From: Phytophthora colocasiae
Lineage: Eukaryota > Oomycota > Peronosporomycetes > Peronosporales > Peronosporaceae
NCBI GenBank assembly: GCA_018806915.1
Contig: JAGKQI010000024.1
Span: forward strand, 186,001 to 250,000
Direction: 5' to 3'
Length of the DNA stretch: 64,000 bases
Each line of letters opens with the position of its first letter. The first letter of the stretch is position 1. The notes under the pieces were generated by a model. That model searched no databases. It was given only the letters and a program-made list of their open reading frames with translations, and was not told the origin of the DNA. A program made the position numbers and the translations under genes. Of this stretch, positions 45,766-57,397 are shown piece after piece.

Positions 45766-48700
45766 GAGTACTGCATCTATGCATATGTGAACAAGAAATC
45801 GAGAGATCAAGATAGGGAGAATTCGGATCTGCGCGGTAATACATGTAAGTTGCATTCGTATACTGCTAAGATCGCGAGTCTTCCCCGGATCGATGAGTTC
45901 TCTCGATCTGGTGCGGAAGTGGCCTTGGATCTCAAGGAAGGAGAATCCAGGGGTTACTGGAAATACCACGCACCAGGAAAATGGTTCCGCCAAGCCAAAA
46001 TCTCAGGCAAGATTAATCACGAAAGAGCGATCTTGCTCCTGGACACTGGCGCCGAGGTATCCATCTTGGATACCACCTTTGCTCGTAAGGTTGGGTGCCA
46101 CTTTGACACTAGTCAGAGACAGGAGTGTGTTGGGATCGGTGATAATGTGTACACCACCGAGGGAAGAACGAGGATCAAGATCACGCTTGCAGGATACCTG
46201 GTCTACTTTTTCGATATTTGGATCGGGGATCTATCCGGGCAAGATGCGATCCTGGGTATGGATTTCATGATCCCGGCTGGGGTCCGGATGGATCTTGCGA
46301 AGGGATCGATGTGCTTACCTAATGAAGTGGGGATCCCACTTAGTGGTCGCAAGAGATTATACGGGGAGAAGGTAAGATCGGTAAAATTGGAAGAAGATCT
46401 ACATATCCCAGTTGGGAGATCCGAAGAGGCCGCATCGAGAGTGAAATTATCGGCGACGGAGAAATTGTGGGTGACCAGAGGCGACCAATGGGTACCCACC
46501 GTGGTAAATGGACCCGGCCGAACTCGGTACTTAGTGATCACGAATTTGAGCGAGAAGATTCTACGACTGGATCACAGATTACATGTCGGGATGGTACTTG
46601 ATCAAGAAAAAGTTCCTCGCTACCCCGGGTTTGTGTCGGTCGGGTCCCGGCGTTACATGGAGTGGCAGAATCTAGCTCTAGAAGCGACGGTGGACGCAAG
46701 ACCGGAACCTCAGGAAACCGTAGAGATCCCCTTACCGCCGGTCGAACGGCCGACCTACGTTACGCCGCGATCTATACTCCGTCGAGGTGGGGCAATCAAG
46801 ACCGATCCTGATCCTGCACCAATATCGACATTGGAACCGCGATCACCGACCGATACGGCCGAAGTCAAGGTCGCATTCATCGATCCCCAACCGGATCCCA
46901 TGGATACCCCACCGATCACGATCAGTTCCGACAAGGCCCCGAGTGGCGAAGCTGGGGGCGGTGAGACTGAGACGAATGGTGAGACTGAGACGAATGAGAG
47001 CTTGCCAGATCAGGCCCCAGGTCGGACAGATCGGACATGTGAAGAGGAAATCGAGGTAAAAACAGAAAAACCAGATTTTCAAATCGAGATCCAACATGTA
47101 TCCGACGCCGATGCCGTCCCCATGGTTAAAGACACCCCGATCTTGACAGCCAAGGACGATAGGCTGCGTGATCAATCAACGGATGAACCGGATCCGACAT
47201 CTCCTGAAGGGATCGAGAACGCTGATCAGACCCACTGACACGAAAGTGGCGATTTTTCGGCCGAAGATCTAGCCGATAATCTCGCAGTAGTACCGGAGAT
47301 CCAGATTTCCACCACTGAAGAAGTCAGGATCGAAGATCTGCAAGTAGGAAATCCGGGATCGGCTACCCCGGAGGAGATCGAGAAACTTCGACAGATTATT
47401 TGGAAGAAGCGACATCTCCTGATCGGAAAGGGAAACGCACTTCCTCCAGCGGCCAAGGGTGTTATATGCGATATCGACGTGGGTGATGCAAAGCCGATCG
47501 CACAACGAGTCCGAAAGGTGGCGCCACAGTTCCGCGAGAAAGTATCGGATCTCATCAAAGGCCTCCTAGCTGCCAAGATTATCCGGCCATCGACCTCGCC
47601 ATGGGCATCGCCGATCGTGGTGATCATCAAGAAGAACGGTGTAGACATCCGACTATGTATCGATTATCGGCTGGTGAACGGTCTCACGAGGCTGATGATC
47701 TACCCAATGCCTCTGATCAATGACCTGTTAGAAGATCTTGACAAGGTTCTGTGGTACTGTTCATTAGACATGGCGAGTGGATTCTGGGTCGTATCAATGA
47801 CCGATCGAGCTCGCGCGATCTCAGCTTTCATCACCCCGTTCGGCCTCTTCGAGTGGAATCGCATGCCGTTCGGGCTGATGAACGCCCCTCAGATCTATCA
47901 ACGTCTTGTGGACAACGCCCTATATGGATTTTTGAAGATCTCCCAGTCAGGGAATACGAAAGACTCTACAGATGTGTTTGAATCAGGGGTCCCGGAAGAT
48001 CCTGGTCGCCCGTCGGTTCTAGGACGGAGATCTTACATCGACGATATCTTGATCACGGCTGGAACATGGGATCAAATGTGCGATCGGGTGGAAGACCTAT
48101 TGGAGGCCTGTGATAAGTGGAATCTCTCGATCAGTGTGGCGAAGAGCTTCTGGGGCATGGATAAGGTGGAATATCTCGGACACAAAGTGTCGATCGACGG
48201 ATTGAGGCAAACCCGAAAGACCTGAAGTCTCTGACGGATCTGCCATTCCCTGGGTCGCTCCGATCCATGCAATCGTTCCTGGGAAGTTTGAATTACTATA
48301 GTCGGTTCATCGAGGATTATGCGATCTATGCATCGGTCCTATATGAACTACGTGAAGTGGAGTTCGCAGAACTGAAGAAGCGACCAGATCTTCGAAAGAT
48401 CATGGATAGTACGGACCCGATCAATCGAGATCCCGTTGCGCTTAAGTCGAATCAGGATGGATCACCCGACACCTTGACTCAAAAGGGGAATAGTACGCCG
48501 GATCTTAACTTGGGGGCGACGCCTCCCCCCTGTTCAAGCAAGGTCGGAGCCAATCTGGCCCAAAGAGCTAGCGACGAAAGGTGGGGTAGGGCACACAGGG
48601 CGTTTACAGCCTTGAAAACCAAGATCGCGTCGACCCCGATCCTTCGTCACTTCGACATGACAAAGTTACCCGTGGTGATCGTGTATGCCAGTGACTGGGC

Positions 48701-51330
48701 GATTTCCGCCGCACTAATGCAGGAACACGACCAGGTCTACCACCCGGTCGTGTTTGCCAGCCGAACCTTGAAGACGAACGAGTTAAACTATAATGTTGCC
48801 GAAAAGGAGGTGTTGGCTCTACTTCGGATCCTGGATCTACACTACACCCTGTTGGTGGGACGTCGGATCAAGGTCCTAACCAGACACTTCACGCTTGCCT
48901 GGCTGTTCAAGTCTGCCGGCCTTCAAGGGCGTCTGGGACAAGGGTCTGCTCTCCTGTCCCCATGGACACTCGAGATCACGAAGTGTACGAAGGAGAGGAT
49001 GAGATACTGGGGCGATCGCAGCTAATATAACGCCTAGATCGGAGATCGACGAAGCCCTGATCGCGATCGCGCCACAGAAGGAACCAAGGCGTAAGATCCA
49101 GATGCCGATTCCCACCGTAGATCCAGGCGAGGAGCTATGGGTAGTAAGTTTCGACGGCTCGGCACGCGTGAAACGAGGAGGAGGCGCTTTCAGCGCGATC
49201 GTGTGGAGTTTGCCGGAGTGGAAAGTGATCAAAGCTAGATCAGACTATGCGGAGAGTCTTACTGTCAATGAAGCGGAATACCGTGGGCTCTTGCTAGGTC
49301 TTGGCATGATCGCACAGTTAGAACGCCGCCGTTTGGTCATTTGTGGCGATTCGAACCTAGTGATCCGACAAGTCCGGGGCGAGATCGACTGCAAGGCGCC
49401 AGGATTGACGTTACTGAAACAGAAGGTGCTGGATCACTTGCGGAATTGGGGAGATCATGAGCTGGTCCATGTGAAGAGAGACTGGAATGGGAGCGCAGAT
49501 AGCTTGGCGAGTGCCGCACTGCAGCGAGGAAGCGGGATCGAGGTCCACGATGAGGCAGATCGGTGCGATCTGATCACCCTAAATCGGCTTGATGAGGTGT
49601 TGGCCCCTCGAGTTGAAGATCGAACTGCACAAGTGTCGGCAGTAGCCACGCGTGCAGCCCGAGCGCGACCTGGTGCCGCTGTCCTGCGAGAGGAACTGAT
49701 CCGGGAGATGCGGATTGATCGGATCAGGCGAGCTCAGGACGAGGAGGTCTGGATCGCCGGACTAAAGAAGTACCTGGCTGGGCAGATCGCGGATCTTACT
49801 CGAGCCGAGTCTGGATCCTACGCCAAGATCGCTTCCGAGTACGAGGTAGATGAACAGGATCTGTTGTTTTATTGCCCACCAGGGCCGAGATCAAGAGGTG
49901 ATCGCGACCGTCTGATGAGACTCGTGGTTCCAGAAACGCTACAGCATGATGTCCTCCACCACTACCATACGACTCTGGAAGGGGGACATCAAGGGATCGG
50001 ACGCACTTATCAGCGGATCCGAGATCATTTCCACTGGAGGGGATTATATCGGAGTGTGCAGCGATACGTAGGCGAGTGTGTAGACTGTGAGACCGGAAAG
50101 GGGAGACCCACGATCCGGGGCGAGTCACCTGGGAATCTGCAAGCGACATACCCATTCCAGATCATAGCGATGGATCACATACCCTCCCTGCCCAGATCTA
50201 ACAAGGGCAACACCGAACTACTGATCTGGGTCGATCTGTTCACGGGATATGTGATCGCGAAGGCCAGTTCCTCCCGATCGGCCCAGACCGTCGCAGAATC
50301 TTACGAAGAATGCGTGTTACGCAGATTTGGTGCTAGCGAGATGATCAGGCACGATCGAGAACCGGGTTTCATGTCCGACTTCTTCAGATCGTTCAATAAG
50401 ATCCTGGGGCAGCGACAACGGGCGACGATGGCCTACCGGCCACAAGCTAACGGGACTGCGGAACGGATGGTGCAAACGGCGACCAGGGCGATCAAGAGGT
50501 ATGTTCAAGATCTCGATCAGAAGGACTGGGATGAATACGCGGAGAGACTGACGTTCGCCATTAACACAGCTCACGATCGGGTTCGGGGAGATACCCCTCA
50601 CTACCTGGTACATGGGTGGGATCCGAGATCGACGTTGGAGGCAACGATCCCGATTGGATCGACCAGACGCCACGATCGCGATCCAAGACGGTGGAGATAT
50701 CGGGTTCAGAGATACTACCAGCAGTCGCGAGAACAGGTCAACGCTAGACTACGAGAGGCGATTGCAGATCGAGCTGATCGGCACAATGAGGATGTCGATC
50801 CGCATCAGATCGAAGCTGGATCACGAGTTTGGCTATACCTAGATCGTGTGAAGGAAGGGTATGCCCGTAAACTCGCCCACCTTTGGCATGGCCCGTTCCG
50901 TGTTGCAGAGAAGCTCAATGAATTCACGATCAAGCTGGAGATCGCGGGCTCTGATTACCATATCTTTCCGGTGGTTCATGTTTCTAAGCTAAAGCTGGTA
51001 CGGAATTTCCCAGATCGACCGCGGATCGAGTTGACGGTAGATGAAGCCGATCGGCTCGATTTCGATGAGATCCTCCTTCCGGAGGACAGTTGGGTTCCAG
51101 ATCTGGATGCCGATGAGTACGAAGTCGAACGGATCTCGGACATGCGAAGTGGGAAACGAACTCGCTACGGCCGGATCTATCGTGAGTTCCTGGTGCACTG
51201 GGTCGGTTATGATGAGCCAACGTGGGTCGACGAAGCTGATCTTAACTGTGGGGCCATATTGAGCGCGTTCCTACGTGACCACGCTAATCGGAACCGGTTC
51301 GGCGTGATGCAGTCGCATGAAGAGGTGTAA
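45715..51330 (+). pseudogene. family B pol, B2 copy (three lesions)
   Basis: Frame 1 from the slip site: protease LLLDTGAEVSILD (about 46033), LGMDFMIPAGVRMD, then a Pro/Thr/Glu-rich linker. TGA at 47236-47238 replaces the TTA of B1. RT (about 47400-48200): LCIDYRLVNG, SLDMASGFWVV, PFGLMNAP, an extra segment, then YIDD near 48037. A lost base near 48205 (shared with B1) shifts to frame 3; connection and first RNase H follow with YASDW (48684) and LTRH (48871), missing catalytic Asp. A lost G near 48992 returns to frame 1: second RNase H (FDGSA, NEAEYRG, CGDSN, ADSLAS; 49150-49520), integrase (GGHQGIGRTY, CVDCETGKG, AMDH, RHDREPG, NGTAERM) and chromodomain (EYEVERISDM to WVGYDEPTW, 51118-51230). 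It ends TAA at 51330. Confidence 0.9.
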
Positions 51331-51682
51331 GGAGAGTCAGGCGAGGTGACAGGGTTGCCTCGCCGTGATCGAGGAAGCTGATGTGGAGGAGAATCCAGAT
51401 CAGAGCGAGAGTTTTATATTTGTGTATATGCATGTGCGTAGGGAATTTGACGGTGGAAGATGGTGATCCGGGATGTCGAGATGGAGATGAAAGGGGATCA
51501 CATTCCTAAAATGATAGAGTACGATGGAATGACGGTGAGAATGGAGATTACGGATTACGAGTGGAGATTATGAGAATTACGAATGGAGATGGAAGAATGT
51601 AGAACGGCCCTGGAAGGGGTTCCGAATCCGAACTCGGGGAGAAGCCCCGAGCCTTGCTGCAAGTGATCGAAGTTCGCACGAC
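51331..51682. other. convergent spacer (B2)
   Basis: No gene. Purine-rich on the + strand, with irregular repeats of GGAGAT and GAGAATTACGA at about 51470-51600. The right end carries the antisense gene stop. Confidence 0.6.
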
Positions 51683-54485
51683 TTACGGAGAAGCGGCCCC
51701 AGCGGGAGGAGGATTGAACTTGCCGATAAGTCGGGGAATCCTGGTAGCGGGATGGTTGACCGGGTCTTGCCGATACTGGTTACGCCACGGATCCGCCTCG
51801 TCACACTCCTCCAGAGCCTCGATCACGTTCGCCGGCTCTGGGACGTTCGCGTTGGGATCCGACAGGTTGGCACGCCGAGAGACCACGCCGGGATACCAAC
51901 GAACCACATCCACCGACGGAATGGGGAGGTGAAGGAAGAACGGATCCAGCAGGATGTCGAGATCGAACCACTGATCGCGCATTATGGCGGGGAAGGAGGC
52001 GAGGAATTGGCGCCAAGCAGACCCAGCCCGACTCCGCCGGGCCTTGCGAGCAACGTAATACCGCTGCAGTTCAAGATCCGCATCCTGCATGGCAGAGGTG
52101 ATCTCAAAGTTGTGGGTGGCCTCCCAAAATGCTTGACGGTGCCGTTCCTCCAGAACGCAATAGGTGGCGGCCACGGCCGCGAGGGTGTTCCCTCCCTCTC
52201 GGCGCAGATCGAGGTCGAACGTAAGGGGACCCGGGTTCGCGAAGTCGTTCCACGGCTCTAGAGCCAGCAGATCAAGCACGTTCACGCCCGTGATCAGCTC
52301 GCGGAGGTATTCGGTGCGGGGGGTCGGTGCAGGCCCAGCCTGTATCTGGGAAGGGAACAGCCAACCCGAAGGGATCAACAACCGTTTGCCCAGAGAATTG
52401 GCGATCAGACCCACGATCGAATACTGCCCGATCACCTGCGGATCCCACGGCACGATGTCAGCGGCCGCGAAGGTACGCTGCCGATCGTACCCTGGAATGA
52501 AAGAGGCGACCGGGAACAGGGGTGGTCGGAGCCCGGGGGGCGAGGAACCGCCGGAAGGAGGTGGCGGTGGTGACGGGGAACCCGGAGGCGATCCTGGAGA
52601 CGGCGGACCTGATCCATCTGGAGATGGGCTTGAGCCGTCCGGAGACCCCGATCCACGGGTGCCAGAAGGTCCGGCTCTCGGAACCTGACCGGACTCGCGC
52701 CGGTGCGTCGAGATAGACCGTTGGCGGCCCATGTGTAGAGTCTCGTCCTCCTCGGAGTCCTCCGCCTCGTTGGAACGTTCCGATTCGGCTTCAGAACTAG
52801 TTCCATTGCTGGGTTCTGGACTTTCGTCCTCTTCGGACGGCGATGAGAATGGGTGCTGGGGATCGTAGTCGGAGTCTTCCTCGTCCTCATCCGGCGAATC
52901 ACCCTCGGCGGGGAGCGATCCGGACTGATCCGTAGGCGCTGGGGTCGGATCAGGGGCTGGAGTGTCGGTTTCCTCCTCCGGCTTGCCCAGAAGCTTGATC
53001 CGCCAACAGATCCAGCGGACTCGCCGTCGATCCTGCCGGGGTCGGGACCACCGTGGGTGTGACAGGCTGGGTTGACCCGGGAGCTTCGGTAGCTGCAGGT
53101 TTTAGATCACGGGGAGCTGAGGTGCTCCGAGCCGGACGCTTGCGTGAGGAAGGAGGAACGGCCGGGGAAGCGGAGGCGCTTCGAGATCTTTTGGTGGCAC
53201 GAGCCGCCCGTCGATCCGCGATCCACGAGGACAACCGAGCAGAGGAATCCTCGGCGTGGTGCAGCTGTTGCTCGGCTTCGGCATAATCAGCGTCCAGCTC
53301 TTGGTGAGCCTGTCGAAGCTCCGCGTTCTGTCGCTGGAGTTGGTCGAGTTCCTGTGTCGCCGCATCCCGGGCGGAACGAGCCACGTCAAGGTCTGTGAGG
53401 GCAGACAAACGATCTTGGGTGGCATCGTCCAGGTCGACCTGGATTCGATCACGGTCTGCCGTTACTCGATTGAGATCTTGCATTGCCTGATCCCGGTCGA
53501 GGCGGGCCTGATCCAGGTCTGCGACGGCCTGATCCCGCTCGGCAATGGCGGCACGATGCTGGACGGAGAGCTGGTCCCGGTCGTGCTGGATTATCTCCAG
53601 ATTTCCCAAGGCGTCTGCCAGATCTTGCTCCAGGCTGGATACGGCGGCGGCATCGGCGGTTGCACCCAGAGGCGGAGCGCGAGAATCCGGGGCGGATACG
53701 TCCTCCAAGGCGAGGTGTGCCCGAGCCAGTTCAACCTGGTGATCCTCTGCCTCGCGTTCCAGATACGCGACTTCGGCTCGAGCGGCGAGCAACTCCGCTT
53801 GGGTCCGCGTCAACTCCAACCTCAACCGAGCTTCCTCTGCCGTCGGGCGAGTCTGATCAGCAGGCATGGTCATAGCCGCTTGTGGACCTTGGGAGGAATC
53901 GTTCCTCTGCCAGCGATCAAGGCTACGCTGAGTGAGGGTCAGGTCATGGCGCACGGCGGCGAGCTCCCGTTCGCGATCCTGAAGCTCATCCCGGAGTTCA
54001 ATCTCCGGCTCCCCGGCTATGCGAAGTTCGGCCAGCCGGAAGTCGAGATCCTCGAGCGCAGAGTCTAGCTGCGCCTGGATCCGGGCCAGTCGCTGCTCAG
54101 ACTCCCGTCGTTCGGCGTCGTGCTGGGCCCGCTGATCCTGCAAGGCGGCGATCGCGTCCCCACCGATAGCATCTCCGGTTCCCGATCGCAGATGAGCGAT
54201 TTCGGCGTTCAGCCGCAAAATCTCCTCCGCTTGGTCGTCCCGGAAGCGCTCCATATCCTCCATGTCGGATCGCAACCGGCGAACGGTGTCGTCCAGGTGG
54301 TCCCGATCGCGACTCAAGGTCTCGCGTATCCGTTGGCTATGGGCCAGCCTCGCTTGCAAGGTGACCAGCTCAGGGTTTACCCCGGGGGTTGAGAAGCGGG
54401 AGGCCGTGGATCGGGCATATCGGATCGAGTGCTCGCTCGAGGGCGTTCTCGGCGTCAAGGGGGGCGAGGAAGGCGGATCGGACAT
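51683..54485 (-). pseudogene. family B antisense gene, B2 copy (one frameshift)
   Basis: ATG 54485 lies about 100 bp inside the 3' LTR. The first frame (511 codons, to 52950) holds an extended coiled coil and a basic SRKRPARSTSAPRD segment. A 2-nt difference from B1 near 52970 (GGAGGAGG versus GGAGGGGAGG) shifts frame; the second frame then stays open to 51683 and carries the acidic Ser/Glu tract, a Pro/Gly-rich low-complexity linker, FIPGYDRQRTFAAADIVPWD, PWNDF, RREGGNTLAAV, RHRQAFWEATH and WFDLDILLDPFFLHLP. The total is about 934 codons. No signal peptide or clear membrane segment. The position and C-terminal motifs match the family A antisense gene. The strand opposite pol is the coding one: its frame is far longer than chance, and B1 keeps the same protein sequence through different indels. 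Function unknown. Confidence 0.82.
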
Positions 54486-54578
54486 TTCGAGAGAGTGGTG
54501 GCGCTTGAACGACTTGTGTTCCAGGTGGTGAATGTTAAATAAACCCGAAGTGAGCTGCGGCAGCTCAACTTACGTGCT

Positions 54579-54587
54579 GGGGGCGGA
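54579..54587 (+). other. family B polypurine tract
   Basis: GGGGGCGGA directly before the 3' LTR TGTGGTG, the expected plus-strand primer site. Confidence 0.65.
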
Positions 54588-55961
54588 TGTGGTGAAGCGG
54601 ACGAAAAAATTTTTTCCCGGAGAGGCGATGTCAGCCACGAACCCGAATAGAGTCGGAACGAGCGACAAGGGGGACCTGTGATCGCCAGATCTGGGTCGAA
54701 TCAGACGAAGGTACGATGGGTCCCGCCGGGAACAGGCAACGGAGACACCGGCGAAGAAGCAGGTGGAGCGGTGTTCGTGGGTGATCCGAATCCTGCCGTG
54801 GTGTTCGTGGGTGATCCGAATCCTGCCGGAGGAAGAATGGGGAAATCAAGGATGTTCTCGCGCGATCAACGATGACGGGGCCCCAAGCGGGCATGATCAG
54901 CTTACCCTGGCGCCCCGAAGCCTCTAACAGCACGATCCAACTTCCCCGGGCGGCGACGAAGCGAGATCACGCAAGATCGCGCAATGATCCTCTCCCGTAT
55001 AAGTACGAGATCAGCTCCGGATCAAGGTCAACCCCAGGCGCGACGCAGACTCTTCTTGTGGCCTGATCCGGATTCTTTGAAGGATCACCAAGCGGGATCA
55101 GGCAGCGATCAAGCTTCGGTTAAGTGCGAGATCAAGCTTCGGTTAAGTGCGAGATCAAGCTTCGGTTAAGTACGAGATCAAGCTTCGGTTAAGTGCGAGA
55201 TCAAGCTTCGGTTAAGTACGGAATCGGCTCAAGATCAGGGTTAGGGGAATCAAGCTAGGGATCAGCTCTGTAGCCAGTGTCGTGTGATCGTAGGATAGTA
55301 AATCAGGATGGGATTAGTAGGCATAGGAATAACCATAAGGAGACTCGAATTTGCCCTGAACCACTCAAGTGTCTTCGCTACGCCTGGAACCGGGAACTAC
55401 ATTGGCCCTACAAGCGTCAGGAAGGTAAGGATACGTGACCTAGTATAGCGGTTAAGTCTGGATAATATATTGGCCAGCTTTGCCTATCTAGTGAACTATC
55501 CTTTAAGTGCATACATCGGATCGGAAGGAATTGGTTGTTTAGCCTAAGGATCCCGTCGAATCTCGCCCCCTCAAGACCCCCGCTATCGGAAGCGGAAAAC
55601 AACGAAAGGAAGGGACTGAATCCCGAACATTGGACTATTGGAAGACCTGGATCAAGAACCAGGCACCTGGATCAAGGCTCGAGAACTCGCCTACGACCGG
55701 GATCAAGTACCCCGAGGTGGAGTGAAGAACTTCCACGCCGCCTCAAACCCCTGCGTCACCCAAGACCTTCTTCTCGTCCCAAGACATCTTCAGAAGTCAC
55801 CTGGAAGAGCGTAACCCGCCTACCGACGGGTACACAAGGTGAACACTACACGCAACAAGATCACGGATCATCGGGGGACCCCCTCCGTTAGTCGGTGTCT
55901 GGGCGCAAGTGGCGATCGCGATCGGCCTCAACCAGATTTTGGCCAGATCCGCTCCACCACA
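54588..55961 (+). repeat. family B LTR (B2, 3' LTR)
   Basis: 1374 bp, TGTGGTG...CACCACA. It matches the 5' LTR except for point changes and four additional 23-bp units, which explain the 91-bp length difference. Confidence 0.92.
55107..55221 (+). repeat. five tandem 23-bp units in B2 3' LTR
   Basis: Units GATCAAGCTTCGGTTAAGT(G/A)CG(A/G) at 55107, 55130, 55153, 55176 and 55199. The 5' LTR of the same element has one; B1 LTRs have two. Confidence 0.92.
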
Positions 55962-55965
55962 GGAC
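55962..55965. repeat. target-site duplication of B2 (right)
   Basis: GGAC, matching 42126-42129; D1 coding sequence resumes (GATGAGTTTAACTCC). Confidence 0.85.
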
Positions 55966-57397
55966 GATGAGTTTAACTCCTCTTCAGGTCGAACGATGAC
56001 TACCTCGGCGAGTTCGCCAGCCTTGAAGGCACCGCCAAAGTCGGCGAACGACATCTCCTCTAGCTCAAGGAGCTTGTCAACACTCGGCAGATCGCCCAGC
56101 AGGACGCTGCCTTCGGCACTGACGTCCACTCCATCAACCAGAGTGTATAGCTGCCCACAGCCCTCCCGTGCGTTGACACTTGACGTCACGGACGACTCAG
56201 ACGCAGAGCGTCTCGCCCATAGGGCCTTACGACGTCGTCGCCTAGCCGACGAACGTCCACTCGACGGAGTACGTGCCGCCGCACAGGTTATGGCCTTGCC
56301 CGGCCCAGTGTCAGTGACACTCAGTAACTGACTCGGTCTACCGCCGACGTCACTAGACGGAGTACGTGCCGCCGCACAGGTTTCGGCCCCTTCAGGCCCC
56401 GTGTCAGTGACACTCTGCGATCCACTCGGTCGACGACCGATGCCGCTCAGCGGAGTACGTGCCGCTGCACAATCAATGACCGTAACAGGTCCAGTGTCAG
56501 AGACACTCAGCGATCGACTTGGTCCACGACCAGTATCACTCGACGGAGTACGTGCTGCCCCACAGTTCACGGCCTGGTAAGGCCCGATGCCATCGGCATC
56601 CAGTGACACGGTCCATGACCGGCGTCACTCGGCGGAGTACGTGCCGCCCCACAGGGGTTACGTGAGCTTTGCCCACACGTTGACTCACTGTCAACCAGCG
56701 CTACGCGCTCAACAGGACTGCGGTCCTCGCACTCGGTGCTGTCCACCAACTCGGACACACCGACTTCCAGCATCATAGCCGACTCGGCTCGATGCTCGCG
56801 CCAATAGCGCTTCTGCTTCCTAGCAGAGGTGGGTTCATGACTCGCCAAAGCTCTACTAGGAGAAGTGCGTAGCACCTAAGGTCTTCGACCTCCAATCAAT
56901 CCATGGCTCGTGGCGATCCAGCCACGCCATACCAGAGATGAGGTCGTACCTCGAATCCAGGTCAGGACCAAGCAGCGTTCCACGCTATCGAAGTCCAAGA
57001 ACTTCAGCCGCAGGTCCATGGGGACCTTGGCTACCGTGACACGGACGCCCGTCGCTAGACGGACAGTGACGGTGTCACCTCTTCGCGCTCGAAGCGCCTC
57101 AGCATATTGCTGACTACCCTCAACGATGGAGCGTCTGACATAGTTGCCAGACGCCCCCGAATCGATCAACACGATCCATGGCTTCTCAAAGCCCTTCACG
57201 TCCACCTGGACGACCAACAAGCCCTGCTTGCTCACATGTTTCGTGTTCAAGAGCACGGAGCTCTTCGGGGCTGAGCCCCAGTGCCTCTCACGCACTGCAG
57301 AACTCAGTTCTTCCCCAGTAGACCCCCCGCGTCTACTGGGAGCCGTCGTTTCCCTGGGCAGAGCCCAAAGCGGGGCCCGCGGCAGGGTTGCGGCCAT
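55966..57397 (-). pseudogene. D1 pol N-terminal part: protease and repeat spacer
   Basis: Protease VLIDSGASGNYVRR lies near 57170. A lost G near 56972 (TCCTGACC here, TCCTGGACC in D2) breaks the frame after DSVERCLVL; another shift near 56610 follows. Then come the 31-residue tandem repeats (CAAARTP...TDTGP units, about 56270-56660) and an acidic leader (VDKLLELEEMSFADFGGAFK) up to the B2 insertion. D2 keeps this part open, so it serves as the reference. Confidence 0.83.
56262..56670 (-). repeat. 93-bp tandem coding repeats in D1
   Basis: About four and a half copies of a 93-bp unit encoding a 31-residue repeat beginning CxAARTP; same array as D2 62030-62425. Each unit has a GTGTCAGTGACAC-like palindrome. 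Confidence 0.8.

Larger units (their letters stand above)
42130..55961 (+). mobile_element. family B Ty3/gypsy element B2, full length, nested in D1
   Basis: 13.8 kb with LTRs of 1283 and 1374 bp, ends TGTGGTG/CACCACA and a GGAC duplication. It is the best-preserved element here: gag intact, pol with three lesions, antisense gene with one. LTRs differ at about 11 positions by eye, plus four extra copies of a 23-bp unit in the 3' LTR. Inverted relative to B1. Confidence 0.93.

Noticed and set aside
52164..52688. Gly-rich 174-codon frame on the + strand of B2
   Set aside because: It is the complement of the Pro-rich linker of the antisense protein.
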